A program made the translations under genes and the position numbers. Below are positions 23,211 to 31,534 of a stretch of 46,909 nucleotides of DNA, piece by piece. Position 1 is the first letter of the stretch, and every line of letters begins with the position of its first letter. The DNA comes from CAKUIA01 sp044433115 (GTDB lineage Bacteria; Verrucomicrobiota; Verrucomicrobiia; Opitutales; Intestinicryptomonadaceae), in contig JAWXTY010000013.1 in assembly GCA_044433115.1 (NCBI GenBank), positions 1 to 46,909 of the forward strand. Reading direction: 5' to 3'. The notes under the pieces are model-generated. The model made no database searches. It was not told the DNA's origin and was given only the letters and a program-made list of their open reading frames with translations.

Positions 23211-24047
23211 ATGAAAATCATATATTCACCTAAAGAAATGACTGAGTATAGCAAAGAAATGTTATCTCAATCTAAAACTATTGGCTTTGTTCCCACTATG
23301 GGAGCTTTACACAAGGGGCATTTAAGCTTGGTTGCCGAGGCAAGAAAGCGTAGCGATATTGTAGTTCTGAGTATTTTTGTAAACCCTACGCAATTTGGGG
23401 CAAATGAGGACTTCGACAAATATCCACGCCAACTCCAAGAAGACGCAGAAAAAGCAAAAGATGTAGATGTAATATTTGCACCCTCTTCAAGTGATATGTA
23501 TTTTGCAGACTCGTCTACTGCTATAGTGGAAAATTCCATTTCAGCGAATTTGTGTGGTATAAGTCGCCCTAAGCACTTTAGTGGAGTTTGCACAGTAGTT
23601 TGCAAGTTATTAAATATAGTTAAGCCTAATTTTGCTATATTTGGAGAGAAAGACGCTCAGCAAGTTTCTGTAATTAAAAGAATGGTTAGGGACTTGTTCA
23701 TAGATACGCAAATAGTGGTAGCTCCTCTAATTAGAGACGATGATGGAATTGCAACAAGCTCAAGAAACGCATATCTAAACGAAGAGCAACATAGAGACTC
23801 TCTAATCATAAGCCAATCTCTTAGGGAGGCTAAGGCACTAGTCGACAATGGCTGTGATTGTGTAGATAGAATAGTGGCTCTAATTACAAATAATTTCTCA
23901 AAATCGCCTAAGATAAGAATTATCTATATAAATGTAGTAGACGCTGAAAATTCTTTACCTATAAAGACTATAGTTAAGGGCAAATCGAGAATTTGTATTG
24001 CCATTTGGCTAGATACTATCAGACTAATTGACAATATATTAATATAA
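23211..24047 (+). CDS. panC: Pantothenate synthetase (PanC)
   Basis: Joins pantoate and beta-alanine using ATP to make pantothenate for coenzyme A. The signatures are FVPTMGALHKGHLSLV (HIGH-like motif), SIFVNPTQFGANEDFDKYPR, and IFGEKDAQQ. Starting at 23211 leaves the usual two dozen residues before the first motif and gives 278 residues; an earlier in-frame ATG (23175) would add 12 and cannot be excluded, as neither has a ribosome site. The gene diverges from dapL with a 71-base gap and begins a long plus-strand string (panC to mpl). Confidence 0.95.
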   Translation: MKIIYSPKEMTEYSKEMLSQSKTIGFVPTMGALHKGHLSLVAEARKRSDIVVLSIFVNPTQFGANEDFDKYPRQLQEDAEKAKDVDVIFAPSSSDMYFADSSTAIVENSISANLCGISRPKHFSGVCTVVCKLLNIVKPNFAIFGEKDAQQVSVIKRMVRDLFIDTQIVVAPLIRDDDGIATSSRNAYLNEEQHRDSLIISQSLREAKALVDNGCDCVDRIVALITNNFSKSPKIRIIYINVVDAENSLPIKTIVKGKSRICIAIWLDTIRLIDNILI

Positions 24048-24051
24048 AAAA

Positions 24052-25635
24052 ATGGACACTAATTTTGATATAGTTGTAGTTGGCAGTGGAATAGCAGGGC
24101 TTAGCTATGCTTTGAAATGTGCTAATTTAGGTAAACGTGTTTGTATAATTACAAAAAAGAGCGTTTGCGACACAAATACAAATAAGGCACAAGGGGGCAT
24201 TGCAAGTGTAACTAGTGGCTTAGACGATTTTAAATCGCACATAAAAGACACGCTCATTGCTGGCGATGGGCTTTGCGACGAAGCTATAGTAAAACAAATT
24301 ATAGAAGCAGGTCCTTCAGCTATAAGAGACCTCATCGAAAATGGCGTGGAATTTACCTCAAATAATGGCGAAGTTGCCTTAGGCAAAGAGGGAGGACACT
24401 CCCAAAGACGCATACTTCACGTTAAGGACTACACTGGCAAAGCTATAGAGGAAGCCTTGGTTGAAAAAACTAGAAATAATCCTAATATAGAAATTTACGA
24501 AAACCACTTTGCTGTAGATTTAATAACTAGCGAAAAGTACTATAAGTCTGCTGAAAAAAGAGTGATAGGTATATACGTCCTAGACAAGAAGCAAAAGAAG
24601 GTACACGCCGTTAAGGCAAAGGCTGTTATGTTAAGTTCTGGAGGCTCTGGACGTGTGTATTTATATACTACAAACCCTAGCATTGCCACTGGCGATGGCT
24701 TGGCTATTGCATATAGAGCTGGAGCAAAGATACAAAACTTGGAGTTTATACAATTTCACCCCACTGCCCTTTACAGCCAAGACGACGACAGATTTTTAAT
24801 CTCCGAAGCTGTTCGTGGCGAAGGTGCAATCCTTAGAGATACAGACGGCAATGCCTTTATGCACAAGTACGACTCTCGCAAGGACTTAGCCCCAAGAGAC
24901 ATAGTTGCAAGAGCTATAGATACTGAAATGAAAAAGCACGGCTCTAACTATGTATACCTAGATATAACTCACTTGGGCAAAGAGGAGTTGATGGATAGAT
25001 TTCCTAAGATTTTTGAACACTGCTTAGAAAAAGGTATAGATATTTCTAAGGACTTTATGCCTGTAGTTCCTGCAGCTCACTATCAATGCGGAGGTATACA
25101 AAGTACTATAAATGGCGAAACGAATATCAAGGGGCTATACGCTTGTGGCGAAGTTTCTAACACTGGACTTCACGGAGCAAATAGACTTGCAAGTAATTCA
25201 TTACTAGAAGCTATAGTTGTCGCAAATAACGCAAGTGCAGCAAGTACAAAGTATATAGACTCAACTAAATTTAAAGATTGCGATTTAGACTTTTGGGTAG
25301 ATGGCTCGCTAAAAGACCCAGACGAACGCTTTATTATATCTCACAATATGAGTGAGTTAAAACGTACTATGTGGGACTATGTTGGTATAGTTCGTAGCGA
25401 TAAACGTTTGCAAAGGGCTGAAAGGCGTATTAAAAATTTGCTCGAAGAAATCGACGAATATTACTGCAATTTTAAAGTTGAGCCAAAGTTGCTTGAACTT
25501 AGAAATATGTTGCAAGTTGCACGCCTTATAATTATGTCAGCAAGAAAGCGTAAGGAAAGTCGTGGCTTGCAATATACGCTAGACTACCCTTTAAAATCTA
25601 AAAAAATCAAAAACACTAGCTTTACAAAAAAATAA
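24052..25635 (+). CDS. nadB: L-aspartate oxidase (NadB)
   Basis: FAD enzyme oxidising aspartate to iminoaspartate, the first step of de novo NAD synthesis. The FAD-binding motif is DIVVVGSGIAGLSYALK, the substrate/FAD region GGHSQRRILHVKDYTG, then QFHPTALY, the DIVARAIDTEM block with the active-site Arg, and HGANRLASNSLLEAIV near the end of the core. The 527-residue length is normal. It begins four bases after panC and one base separates it from apt. NadA and NadC are not in the window. Confidence 0.96.
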   Translation: MDTNFDIVVVGSGIAGLSYALKCANLGKRVCIITKKSVCDTNTNKAQGGIASVTSGLDDFKSHIKDTLIAGDGLCDEAIVKQIIEAGPSAIRDLIENGVEFTSNNGEVALGKEGGHSQRRILHVKDYTGKAIEEALVEKTRNNPNIEIYENHFAVDLITSEKYYKSAEKRVIGIYVLDKKQKKVHAVKAKAVMLSSGGSGRVYLYTTNPSIATGDGLAIAYRAGAKIQNLEFIQFHPTALYSQDDDRFLISEAVRGEGAILRDTDGNAFMHKYDSRKDLAPRDIVARAIDTEMKKHGSNYVYLDITHLGKEELMDRFPKIFEHCLEKGIDISKDFMPVVPAAHYQCGGIQSTINGETNIKGLYACGEVSNTGLHGANRLASNSLLEAIVVANNASAASTKYIDSTKFKDCDLDFWVDGSLKDPDERFIISHNMSELKRTMWDYVGIVRSDKRLQRAERRIKNLLEEIDEYYCNFKVEPKLLELRNMLQVARLIIMSARKRKESRGLQYTLDYPLKSKKIKNTSFTKK

Positions 25636-25636
25636 A

Positions 25637-26149
25637 ATGAATATAGAACAATACATAGCAATAGTTGAAGATTACCCTGTAAAAGGCGTAACTTTTAGAG
25701 ATATAACACCTTTATTGAAGTCTCCTGAGGGATTTTATGAATTAGTTGAAGAGTGGTCTTTAGCCCTAAAGGACATTGAAGCAAATAAAATTTTAGCTAC
25801 AGAAGCAAGAGGCTTTGTATTTGCTGCCCCTATTGCTATAGCATTGGGCTTGCCCCTAATTTTAGTACGCAAAAAAGGCAAATTACCTAAGGAAACCGTA
25901 TCTATAGAATACGCTTTAGAATATGGCACAGACTCGCTTTTTGTACACAAAGACGACATCGAAGCAGGCGATAAAATCATAATTATCGACGACATTTTAG
26001 CTACAGGAGGAACAGCAAATGCAACTTGCTCTCTAGTAGAAAAATGTGGCGGCGAAGTTGCATCTTGCTCATTTATGCTAGAATTAGATGGCTTAAATGG
26101 CAGAGAAAATCTAAGAGACAGAAATCTATTGAGCCTATATCACGCCTAG
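25637..26149 (+). CDS. apt: Adenine phosphoribosyltransferase (Apt)
   Basis: Purine salvage: adenine plus PRPP to AMP. The 170-residue protein has the type I PRPP motif IIIIDDILATGGT (114-126), the adenine-pocket segment TEARGFVFAAPIAIALGLPL and the flexible loop KKGKLPKETVSIEY. It starts one base after nadB, and its stop is immediately followed by the ATG of the LacI-type regulator. Confidence 0.96.
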   Translation: MNIEQYIAIVEDYPVKGVTFRDITPLLKSPEGFYELVEEWSLALKDIEANKILATEARGFVFAAPIAIALGLPLILVRKKGKLPKETVSIEYALEYGTDSLFVHKDDIEAGDKIIIIDDILATGGTANATCSLVEKCGGEVASCSFMLELDGLNGRENLRDRNLLSLYHA

Positions 26150-27187
26150 ATGGATAGGGCTATAGAAGAGTTTAGAGCCACTGGCAAAAAAGCTACACTA
26201 AAGGACATAGCCAACATAACAGGGCTAAGCCTTAGTGCAGTTTCGCAGGCTCTTAACCCTAGCTCAAAAACTACTATAGGGCTTAGCGAAGTCTCTATAA
26301 AAAAGGCAAGGCAAGTTGCAAAAAAGATGAATTATAGAACCCACTGGGGTGCTGTTTCTATCAGAAGTAACTTTATGTATAACCTTGCCTTTTTGAAAGT
26401 TGAGGGCAAAGGCGAAAAGGCAATACATTCGCCTTTTTTGCCTAGCTTTACAAAAACTGCAGGGCTAAAAAACTTTGCAGTAACTATGCTAAGCATAGAC
26501 GAAGATACAAAAAATTTGCCTAGCCTATTTAAAAATAATAGGCTAGACGGTATTGTTGTAGACGCAAGTATAAGCTTGCCAACTAGCCTAGAAGCTGAGC
26601 TTAATTCGAGCAATATTCCAAGAATTACTATAAATAAAAAGCTCGAGCAAAATGCTATTTATGTAGACGAAGTCCACTCTGCAAGCGACATTACAAATTA
26701 TTTAATAGAGCGTCAGCACAAGAGAATTTTATTTCTAAAACCTCCAGAAAAAGACGACAATCACTACAGCATTGCAGACAGAGAAAAGGGATATTTGAAA
26801 GCTATGAAAGAAGCTGGTTTAACTACAGAAGTTGTAGAAGTTGAAAGCTCCTTAGATTATAATCAACGCCTAGATTGCTCTTTTTTAGATTTTGACAATC
26901 TGCCAGATGCTATTTTAGCCTACGATGACAATCTCGCAAATACCATAGCTAAAGTATTTTATAGAAAGAACATTCGCATACCCCATCAAATAAGCCTTGC
27001 AGGTTTTAATGGAAATATAGGGGCTTTGTCTGCTTGGTGTCCTCTTAGTACTATGCTTATGCCACATAATGAAATGGGCAAAATTGCCTTTGAAATGCTC
27101 TTTAAACTCATAGAAAAAGACAACAAAGAAAGCCAAAAGGCAATTTCTTTAAAATCCAAGCTAATAATTGGCGAGTCGAATAAATAA
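26150..27187 (+). CDS. LacI-family transcriptional regulator
   Basis: DNA-binding repressor-type protein of 345 residues. The helix-turn-helix is ATLKDIANITGLSLSAVSQALN (about 15-36), followed by the hinge (ARQVAKKMNYRTHWGAVSIR) and a periplasmic-binding-protein-like effector domain (LFKNNRLDGIVVDA, LPDAILAYDDNLANTI, ISLAGFNGN). It has no spacer from apt (stop and start adjoin) and no ribosome site, so it is translated by coupling. Its position among housekeeping genes is unusual, as LacI-type proteins normally sit beside sugar genes. The target operator and ligand are unknown; adenine or sugar-derived ligands are equally speculative. Confidence 0.9.
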   Translation: MDRAIEEFRATGKKATLKDIANITGLSLSAVSQALNPSSKTTIGLSEVSIKKARQVAKKMNYRTHWGAVSIRSNFMYNLAFLKVEGKGEKAIHSPFLPSFTKTAGLKNFAVTMLSIDEDTKNLPSLFKNNRLDGIVVDASISLPTSLEAELNSSNIPRITINKKLEQNAIYVDEVHSASDITNYLIERQHKRILFLKPPEKDDNHYSIADREKGYLKAMKEAGLTTEVVEVESSLDYNQRLDCSFLDFDNLPDAILAYDDNLANTIAKVFYRKNIRIPHQISLAGFNGNIGALSAWCPLSTMLMPHNEMGKIAFEMLFKLIEKDNKESQKAISLKSKLIIGESNK

Positions 27188-27226
27188 ATGCTTGATTTTT
27201 AGCAAAATTAATCCAATATTTTATTT

Positions 27227-27616
27227 ATGGAATTTAATGCCTATTTGCCTATATTTTTACAAATAATCCTAGCTGTTGGAATGAGCTTGGGTATAATCCT
27301 TGCTAGTTGCATTTTTGGACAACGTGCAAAAACTAATGCTATTAAAGACTCGCCTTATGAGTCTGGGGCTGTTCTAAAAGACAAAGCTCACAAAAACATA
27401 TCTATCAAGTTCTACTTGGTTGCTTTATTATTTTTAATTTTTGATATAGAAGTCGTTTTCCTAATCCCATTCGCTTTTATATACACTGACTTTATCGCAA
27501 ACAATATATCTATTCTTTTGCCAGTGCTATTCTTCTTGGCAGTGATGATTGTTGGTATTATTTACGAAGTTAAGAAAAACTCTTTAGACTGGAACGTTCC
27601 AAAAACAAATATCTAA
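27227..27616 (+). CDS. nuoA: NADH-quinone oxidoreductase subunit A (NuoA)
   Basis: Membrane subunit of respiratory complex I near the quinone site. The 129-residue protein has three transmembrane segments (about 7-30, 60-80 and 90-115). It carries the family blocks SPYESGAVLKDKAH and FYLVALLFLIFDIEVVFLIPFAF, which holds the conserved acidic residue pair in the membrane. The other nuo genes, normally contiguous, are absent; the next gene is the EIIA-cyclase fusion. Either the nuo cluster is split in this genome or this is an isolated copy. Confidence 0.92.
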   Translation: MEFNAYLPIFLQIILAVGMSLGIILASCIFGQRAKTNAIKDSPYESGAVLKDKAHKNISIKFYLVALLFLIFDIEVVFLIPFAFIYTDFIANNISILLPVLFFLAVMIVGIIYEVKKNSLDWNVPKTNI

Positions 27617-27632
27617 TAAGGCACTATGCTAA

Positions 27633-28994
27633 ATGGATTATAGCAAATACATAGCAAAGTCTAGAATTATAGACATAGAAAGCTCTCACCTAGAGGGGGC
27701 TTTAGCTGAAATGCTTGATTGCATTCCCCCACATTTGCTTGAAGAAAATCAAAACAAGGACAATATCCTTGCCGATTTAATCGCTAGAGAACAAGATATA
27801 AGCACTTATTTAGGCGATGGTATATTAATGCCACACACAAAGGCGAATATAAAGCATAGCTATTTATTTGTAGTTGCAAGATGCCCAGAGGGGCTAAGTT
27901 TTGACAACAAGAGCGAATATAAAGATACAAAACTAATCTTTATGCTATTGGCAAATCAAGGACATAAGAATTACTTGAATATACTTGCGTCTTTAGCTAG
28001 AATATTTTCGCAAGACGAGATAATTTCAGATATAATTGCTTCTGCAGATTTTGCTAATTTTAGAGATAAGGTTTGGGCAGTTTTCAAAAAGCGTAGCCAA
28101 GATAGCAATGCTCTAAATATAGCTCCAAAGATGTCGCTTTCGACAAAGTCTTTTATGAATAAGGCAAAGCAAATTGCCAAGATTTCTAAGGCGAATACTA
28201 TATTTTTATTGGGCGATACTTTCCCTAATGGCTTGAATTTAGATACTGTTTTTGACGATTTTAAAACGCTGATTGTTACTGAGCGTTCCTCAAACTTCTT
28301 TGAGGGCAAAAAGCTATCTTTCATTAACGTTCGTGCATTTTCAACTAAGAGAATGTCGCAATTAGGCAGTGCTTTGCTTATGGGTATAACAAAGGGTATC
28401 ATAGGTATAGGCGATAAAATTTGCTGTATAGGTGGTATTAAAGAAAGTGGGATTGTAGATTGTATTACAGTTGTAGATGTCGCAAAAGAATTTTCAAAGA
28501 TACTAAACTTTAAAGGGCAACTCTTGCCTAATGATGTTAAGCCTGAAGTTGTTGAACGCATATTGGCTATTACCACTGAGCTTTCTGTAGAAGGCAGAGA
28601 GGGAAAGCCTATAGGTTGCTTATTTGTAATTGGCGACGCTCAAAATGTCTTGGCTCTTTCAAAGCAGTTGGTGCTAAATCCTTTCTATGGCTACAAGCGT
28701 GAAGATAGAAGTATCCTAAATCCATTTATGGACGAGACTGTCAAGGAGTTATCTATGATAGATGGGGCGATGATTATAGATGGTAATGGCGTTTTAGAGA
28801 CAGCAGGTACGCTAATTCATACGCCAGATTTCACTTTAAACCTCCAAGGAGGCTTGGGAGCAAGGCACGCTGCAGCTTATTCTATATCACTTGCAGCTGA
28901 CTGCTTAGCTATAGTAGTTTCGTCAAGTACAGGTATTATAACTATATTTAGAAATGGCGAAATTTTGTCGCTAAACGAAAAGACTTACTTCTAA
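27633..28994 (+). CDS. PTS EIIA domain fused to a DacZ-like diadenylate cyclase (c-di-AMP synthase)
   Basis: Residues about 1-150 form a PTS EIIA type-2 (nitrogen/fructose) domain; the phospho-acceptor is His68 in GILMPHTKA. Residues about 180-310 form an alpha/beta domain (TKGIIGIGDKICCIGG), and about 310-453 a DisA_N diadenylate cyclase domain: EGREGKPIGCLFVIGD, LVLNPFYGY, the DGA motif at 377-379, and GARHAAA at 409-415, where the canonical third residue of RHR is Ala. The middle and cyclase parts most resemble the archaeal DacZ/CdaZ type. If active, it would make c-di-AMP from two ATP, perhaps controlled by phosphoryl flow through EIIA. No other PTS gene is nearby. It is coupled to mpl (one-base overlap). 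Confidence 0.82.
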   Translation: MDYSKYIAKSRIIDIESSHLEGALAEMLDCIPPHLLEENQNKDNILADLIAREQDISTYLGDGILMPHTKANIKHSYLFVVARCPEGLSFDNKSEYKDTKLIFMLLANQGHKNYLNILASLARIFSQDEIISDIIASADFANFRDKVWAVFKKRSQDSNALNIAPKMSLSTKSFMNKAKQIAKISKANTIFLLGDTFPNGLNLDTVFDDFKTLIVTERSSNFFEGKKLSFINVRAFSTKRMSQLGSALLMGITKGIIGIGDKICCIGGIKESGIVDCITVVDVAKEFSKILNFKGQLLPNDVKPEVVERILAITTELSVEGREGKPIGCLFVIGDAQNVLALSKQLVLNPFYGYKREDRSILNPFMDETVKELSMIDGAMIIDGNGVLETAGTLIHTPDFTLNLQGGLGARHAAAYSISLAADCLAIVVSSSTGIITIFRNGEILSLNEKTYF

Positions 28995-30391
28995 TGAAGA
29001 TATATTTTATGGGGATATGTGGCACTGCAATGGGCAATGTCGCTGCAATGCTAAAGGAGGCTAATCACGAGATTATTGGTTCTGACAATGCCTTTTATGA
29101 GCCGATGAAGAGCGTTTTAGAAAATGCGAATATAGAGTGCCTAAAGGGATATAGTGCCAAGCGTTTAAAGGAGATTAAGCCAGACTTAGTTGTGATAGGC
29201 AATGCTCAAAGCAGAATGAATGAGGAAGTTGAGTACTTGCTCAGCTCTAAGGAAATTCCCTTTACAAGCCTTGCCCAGCTCATCTCAGAGGAAGTTATAA
29301 AAAACAGAGACTGCCTTGTTGTAAGTGGCACACACGGCAAAACTACAACTACAAGTATGTCTACTATGCTCCTAAAACAGCACTACGCAAACTGTGGCTA
29401 CCTAATTGGAGGGCTTATACAAGGTTTTAAAAGTGGGGCAAATTTAGGTAGCTTTGCAGAGCCTTTTGTAATAGAGGGCGATGAATACGACACTGCCTTT
29501 TTCGACAAGCGTAGCAAATTCATACACTACAAGCCTAAGGTGCTTATTATTAATAATATAGAATTTGACCACGCAGATATTTTTAGAGACATTATTGACG
29601 TAAAGCGTACTTTCAGCCACGTGCGTAGGATAGTTTCAGGCAATGGGCTTATCATAGAAAATGCAGATGATACCAACATAGACTCGCTTGAAAATACGCC
29701 TTGGGTTAAATGTATTAAAGTTGGCTTTAGAGCGGGGGCAGACCTCCAAATTCAAAATTTCAAAGAAGAAGAGGACTTCACTAGCTTCGACTTAGTCAAT
29801 AAATTCCAACGCAAAACTATAAGCTGGAATTTGCCTGCTCAATATAATGCAAGAAACGCCGCAATGGCTATAGCTGGGGTAGCTAGTATCTTAGGAAAGC
29901 AAGACTGCCTCGACATAGATATTAGCCCTCTACTAAACTTTAAGGGCGTTAAGCGTCGCCAAGAGATATTGCACAAGAGCGATAAAGTTGTTATTATAGA
30001 GGACTTTGGGCATCACCCTACTGCTATTAAAAACACTATCTTATCTATGCGTAACAAATATGCAAAACGCAAGATTATAGCTTGTTTTGAACCAAGGAGT
30101 AACTCATCTCGCACCAATGTTTTCCAAGATGATTTTGCAAACTCGCTATCTCTTGCAGATGAAATTTGCATAGGCAAAATCCAAAATTTAGAAAAAATCC
30201 CCCTAGAAAAGCGTATAGATTTAGACAAGATGTCTGAAGTTGCAAATAAGCAAATCAACGCTTTCACTGACAACCAAGAGCTTCTAAAACACATAGAAAA
30301 TACAATCAATAACCAAGAAAGCTCTTGTGTGATATTCTTTAGTAATGGCTCTTTTGACGCCATTCAACACAGCGATTGCTTAAAAATTTAA
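28994..30391 (+). CDS. mpl: UDP-N-acetylmuramate:L-alanyl-gamma-D-glutamyl-meso-diaminopimelate ligase (Mpl)
   Basis: Recycling ligase that attaches recovered Ala-Glu-DAP tripeptide to UDP-MurNAc. Mur-ligase domains in order: MKIYFMGICGTAMGNVAAML at the N terminus, the ATP loop SGTHGKTTTT (111-120), FDHADIFRD, and the C-terminal DFGHHPTAI. The text GSDNAFYEPM and ADIFRDIIDVKRTF separates it from MurC. The 465-residue length fits. Its presence implies Gram-negative, meso-DAP peptidoglycan. Its stop overlaps the convergent lpxB stop by four bases, leaving no room for a separate terminator. Confidence 0.93.
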   Translation: MKIYFMGICGTAMGNVAAMLKEANHEIIGSDNAFYEPMKSVLENANIECLKGYSAKRLKEIKPDLVVIGNAQSRMNEEVEYLLSSKEIPFTSLAQLISEEVIKNRDCLVVSGTHGKTTTTSMSTMLLKQHYANCGYLIGGLIQGFKSGANLGSFAEPFVIEGDEYDTAFFDKRSKFIHYKPKVLIINNIEFDHADIFRDIIDVKRTFSHVRRIVSGNGLIIENADDTNIDSLENTPWVKCIKVGFRAGADLQIQNFKEEEDFTSFDLVNKFQRKTISWNLPAQYNARNAAMAIAGVASILGKQDCLDIDISPLLNFKGVKRRQEILHKSDKVVIIEDFGHHPTAIKNTILSMRNKYAKRKIIACFEPRSNSSRTNVFQDDFANSLSLADEICIGKIQNLEKIPLEKRIDLDKMSEVANKQINAFTDNQELLKHIENTINNQESSCVIFFSNGSFDAIQHSDCLKI

Positions 30392-31530
30392 ATGCTTAAG
30401 TGCTTCAATAACCAAGAAGCTAAATTTAGGTTTCGTGGGGATTTAAGCGACTCAATTAGGGCGTTTGCGTCTTTAGCTGTTGCTTCGAGGGCTTTAGGGT
30501 CGTAAGTGCTGTAATTCATATATTCAGCAAGGACTTTTGGCTTTGCGTCGAATTGTATAAATTCTTTCCAAGCAGTCTCGCCCAAAATGATATTGCAAAT
30601 ACCAAGATAATCTATCTTAACCAACATTCTGCCCAAGAAATAAGTGATTGGGTTTGCTATGTACATTATAGCCCCAGGGATAGCAGCTAAGTTCACTGAA
30701 AGCGACATAGTCCCAGAACTCATTAGCACAGACTTTGCCTTAATTTGAGGGGCGTCGGACTTGATAAATTCTATGCGTGGGGCAACATCGCTAAAGTTTT
30801 GCATAATTTCGTCGAGCTTTCCCTTAATTCTGTCGTCTGGGAAAACCACTAGAAACTCCTCCTTAGGCATAAGCCTTGCAGTCTCGAGCATAGCAGGAAA
30901 TATACGAGAAATCGCCCCCATTCTACTACCTGGCAAAAGCATAATCTTGCCATCTTTATCATAGGCTAAATTCGATTTATACCCCTCTTCTAAAAATGGG
31001 TGTCCAATAAATTCGACATCTAAAGAAGTGTCCTTATAGCAATCCTTTTCGAAGGGGAAAATCACAGCGAGCGAGTCTAAAAGCTTTTCCATCTTAAACC
31101 TACGCTTAGCCTTCCACGCCCAAATTTGAGGGCTTATATAATAGAGTATCTTGACATTACCACCTCCCTTTTGAGATATGCCACGCTTATGCAATTCTTT
31201 CGCTAAGGCAAGGTTTAGACCAGGGTAATCCACTAAGCAAATCGCCTTTGGTCTATACTTATCTATCCACTCTACCATCGCATCTAAGAAAGACTTAAAG
31301 AAAGAATAATTTTTCAAAACCTCCACTAGCCCAACTACAGCGTGTTCAGCTAAGTCAAACAAGAACTGAGCCTTAGTTGCCCTAAGCATAGCCCCACCTA
31401 TAGTGCATACATTTAGATTTTCATCTTTAGCATAAAGGCTATTGAGCATTCTTGCTGCGTGTTCGTCGCCAGAGTGTTCGCCTGCTATAATTAGCAAGTC
31501 GCACTTATCAAATTTTGGAGGATTTAGCAT
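30388..31530 (-). CDS. lpxB: Lipid-A-disaccharide synthase (LpxB)
   Basis: GT19 membrane-associated glycosyltransferase that joins UDP-diacylglucosamine and lipid X into the lipid A disaccharide. The 380 residues match the family. Conserved blocks: IIAGEHSGDEHAARM, FDLAEHAVVGLVEVLKNY, LVDYPGLNLALAKE, YYISPQIWAWKAKR and FIGHPFLEE, then LPGSRMGAI and SSGTMSLSVNLAAIPGAIMY. It shows that this organism makes lipopolysaccharide. It lies four bases after the Gfo/Idh/MocA gene and is the last gene of the long ACP-ABC-AsmA operon. Confidence 0.96.
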   Translation of the reverse strand: MLNPPKFDKCDLLIIAGEHSGDEHAARMLNSLYAKDENLNVCTIGGAMLRATKAQFLFDLAEHAVVGLVEVLKNYSFFKSFLDAMVEWIDKYRPKAICLVDYPGLNLALAKELHKRGISQKGGGNVKILYYISPQIWAWKAKRRFKMEKLLDSLAVIFPFEKDCYKDTSLDVEFIGHPFLEEGYKSNLAYDKDGKIMLLPGSRMGAISRIFPAMLETARLMPKEEFLVVFPDDRIKGKLDEIMQNFSDVAPRIEFIKSDAPQIKAKSVLMSSGTMSLSVNLAAIPGAIMYIANPITYFLGRMLVKIDYLGICNIILGETAWKEFIQFDAKPKVLAEYMNYSTYDPKALEATAKDANALIESLKSPRNLNLASWLLKHLSI

Positions 31531-31534
31531 ATTT

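Noticed and set aside
27971..28576. 201-residue minus-strand ORF
   Set aside because: It is antisense to the well-supported EIIA-cyclase gene and has the Ser/Ile/Leu-rich composition typical of reverse-strand shadows.
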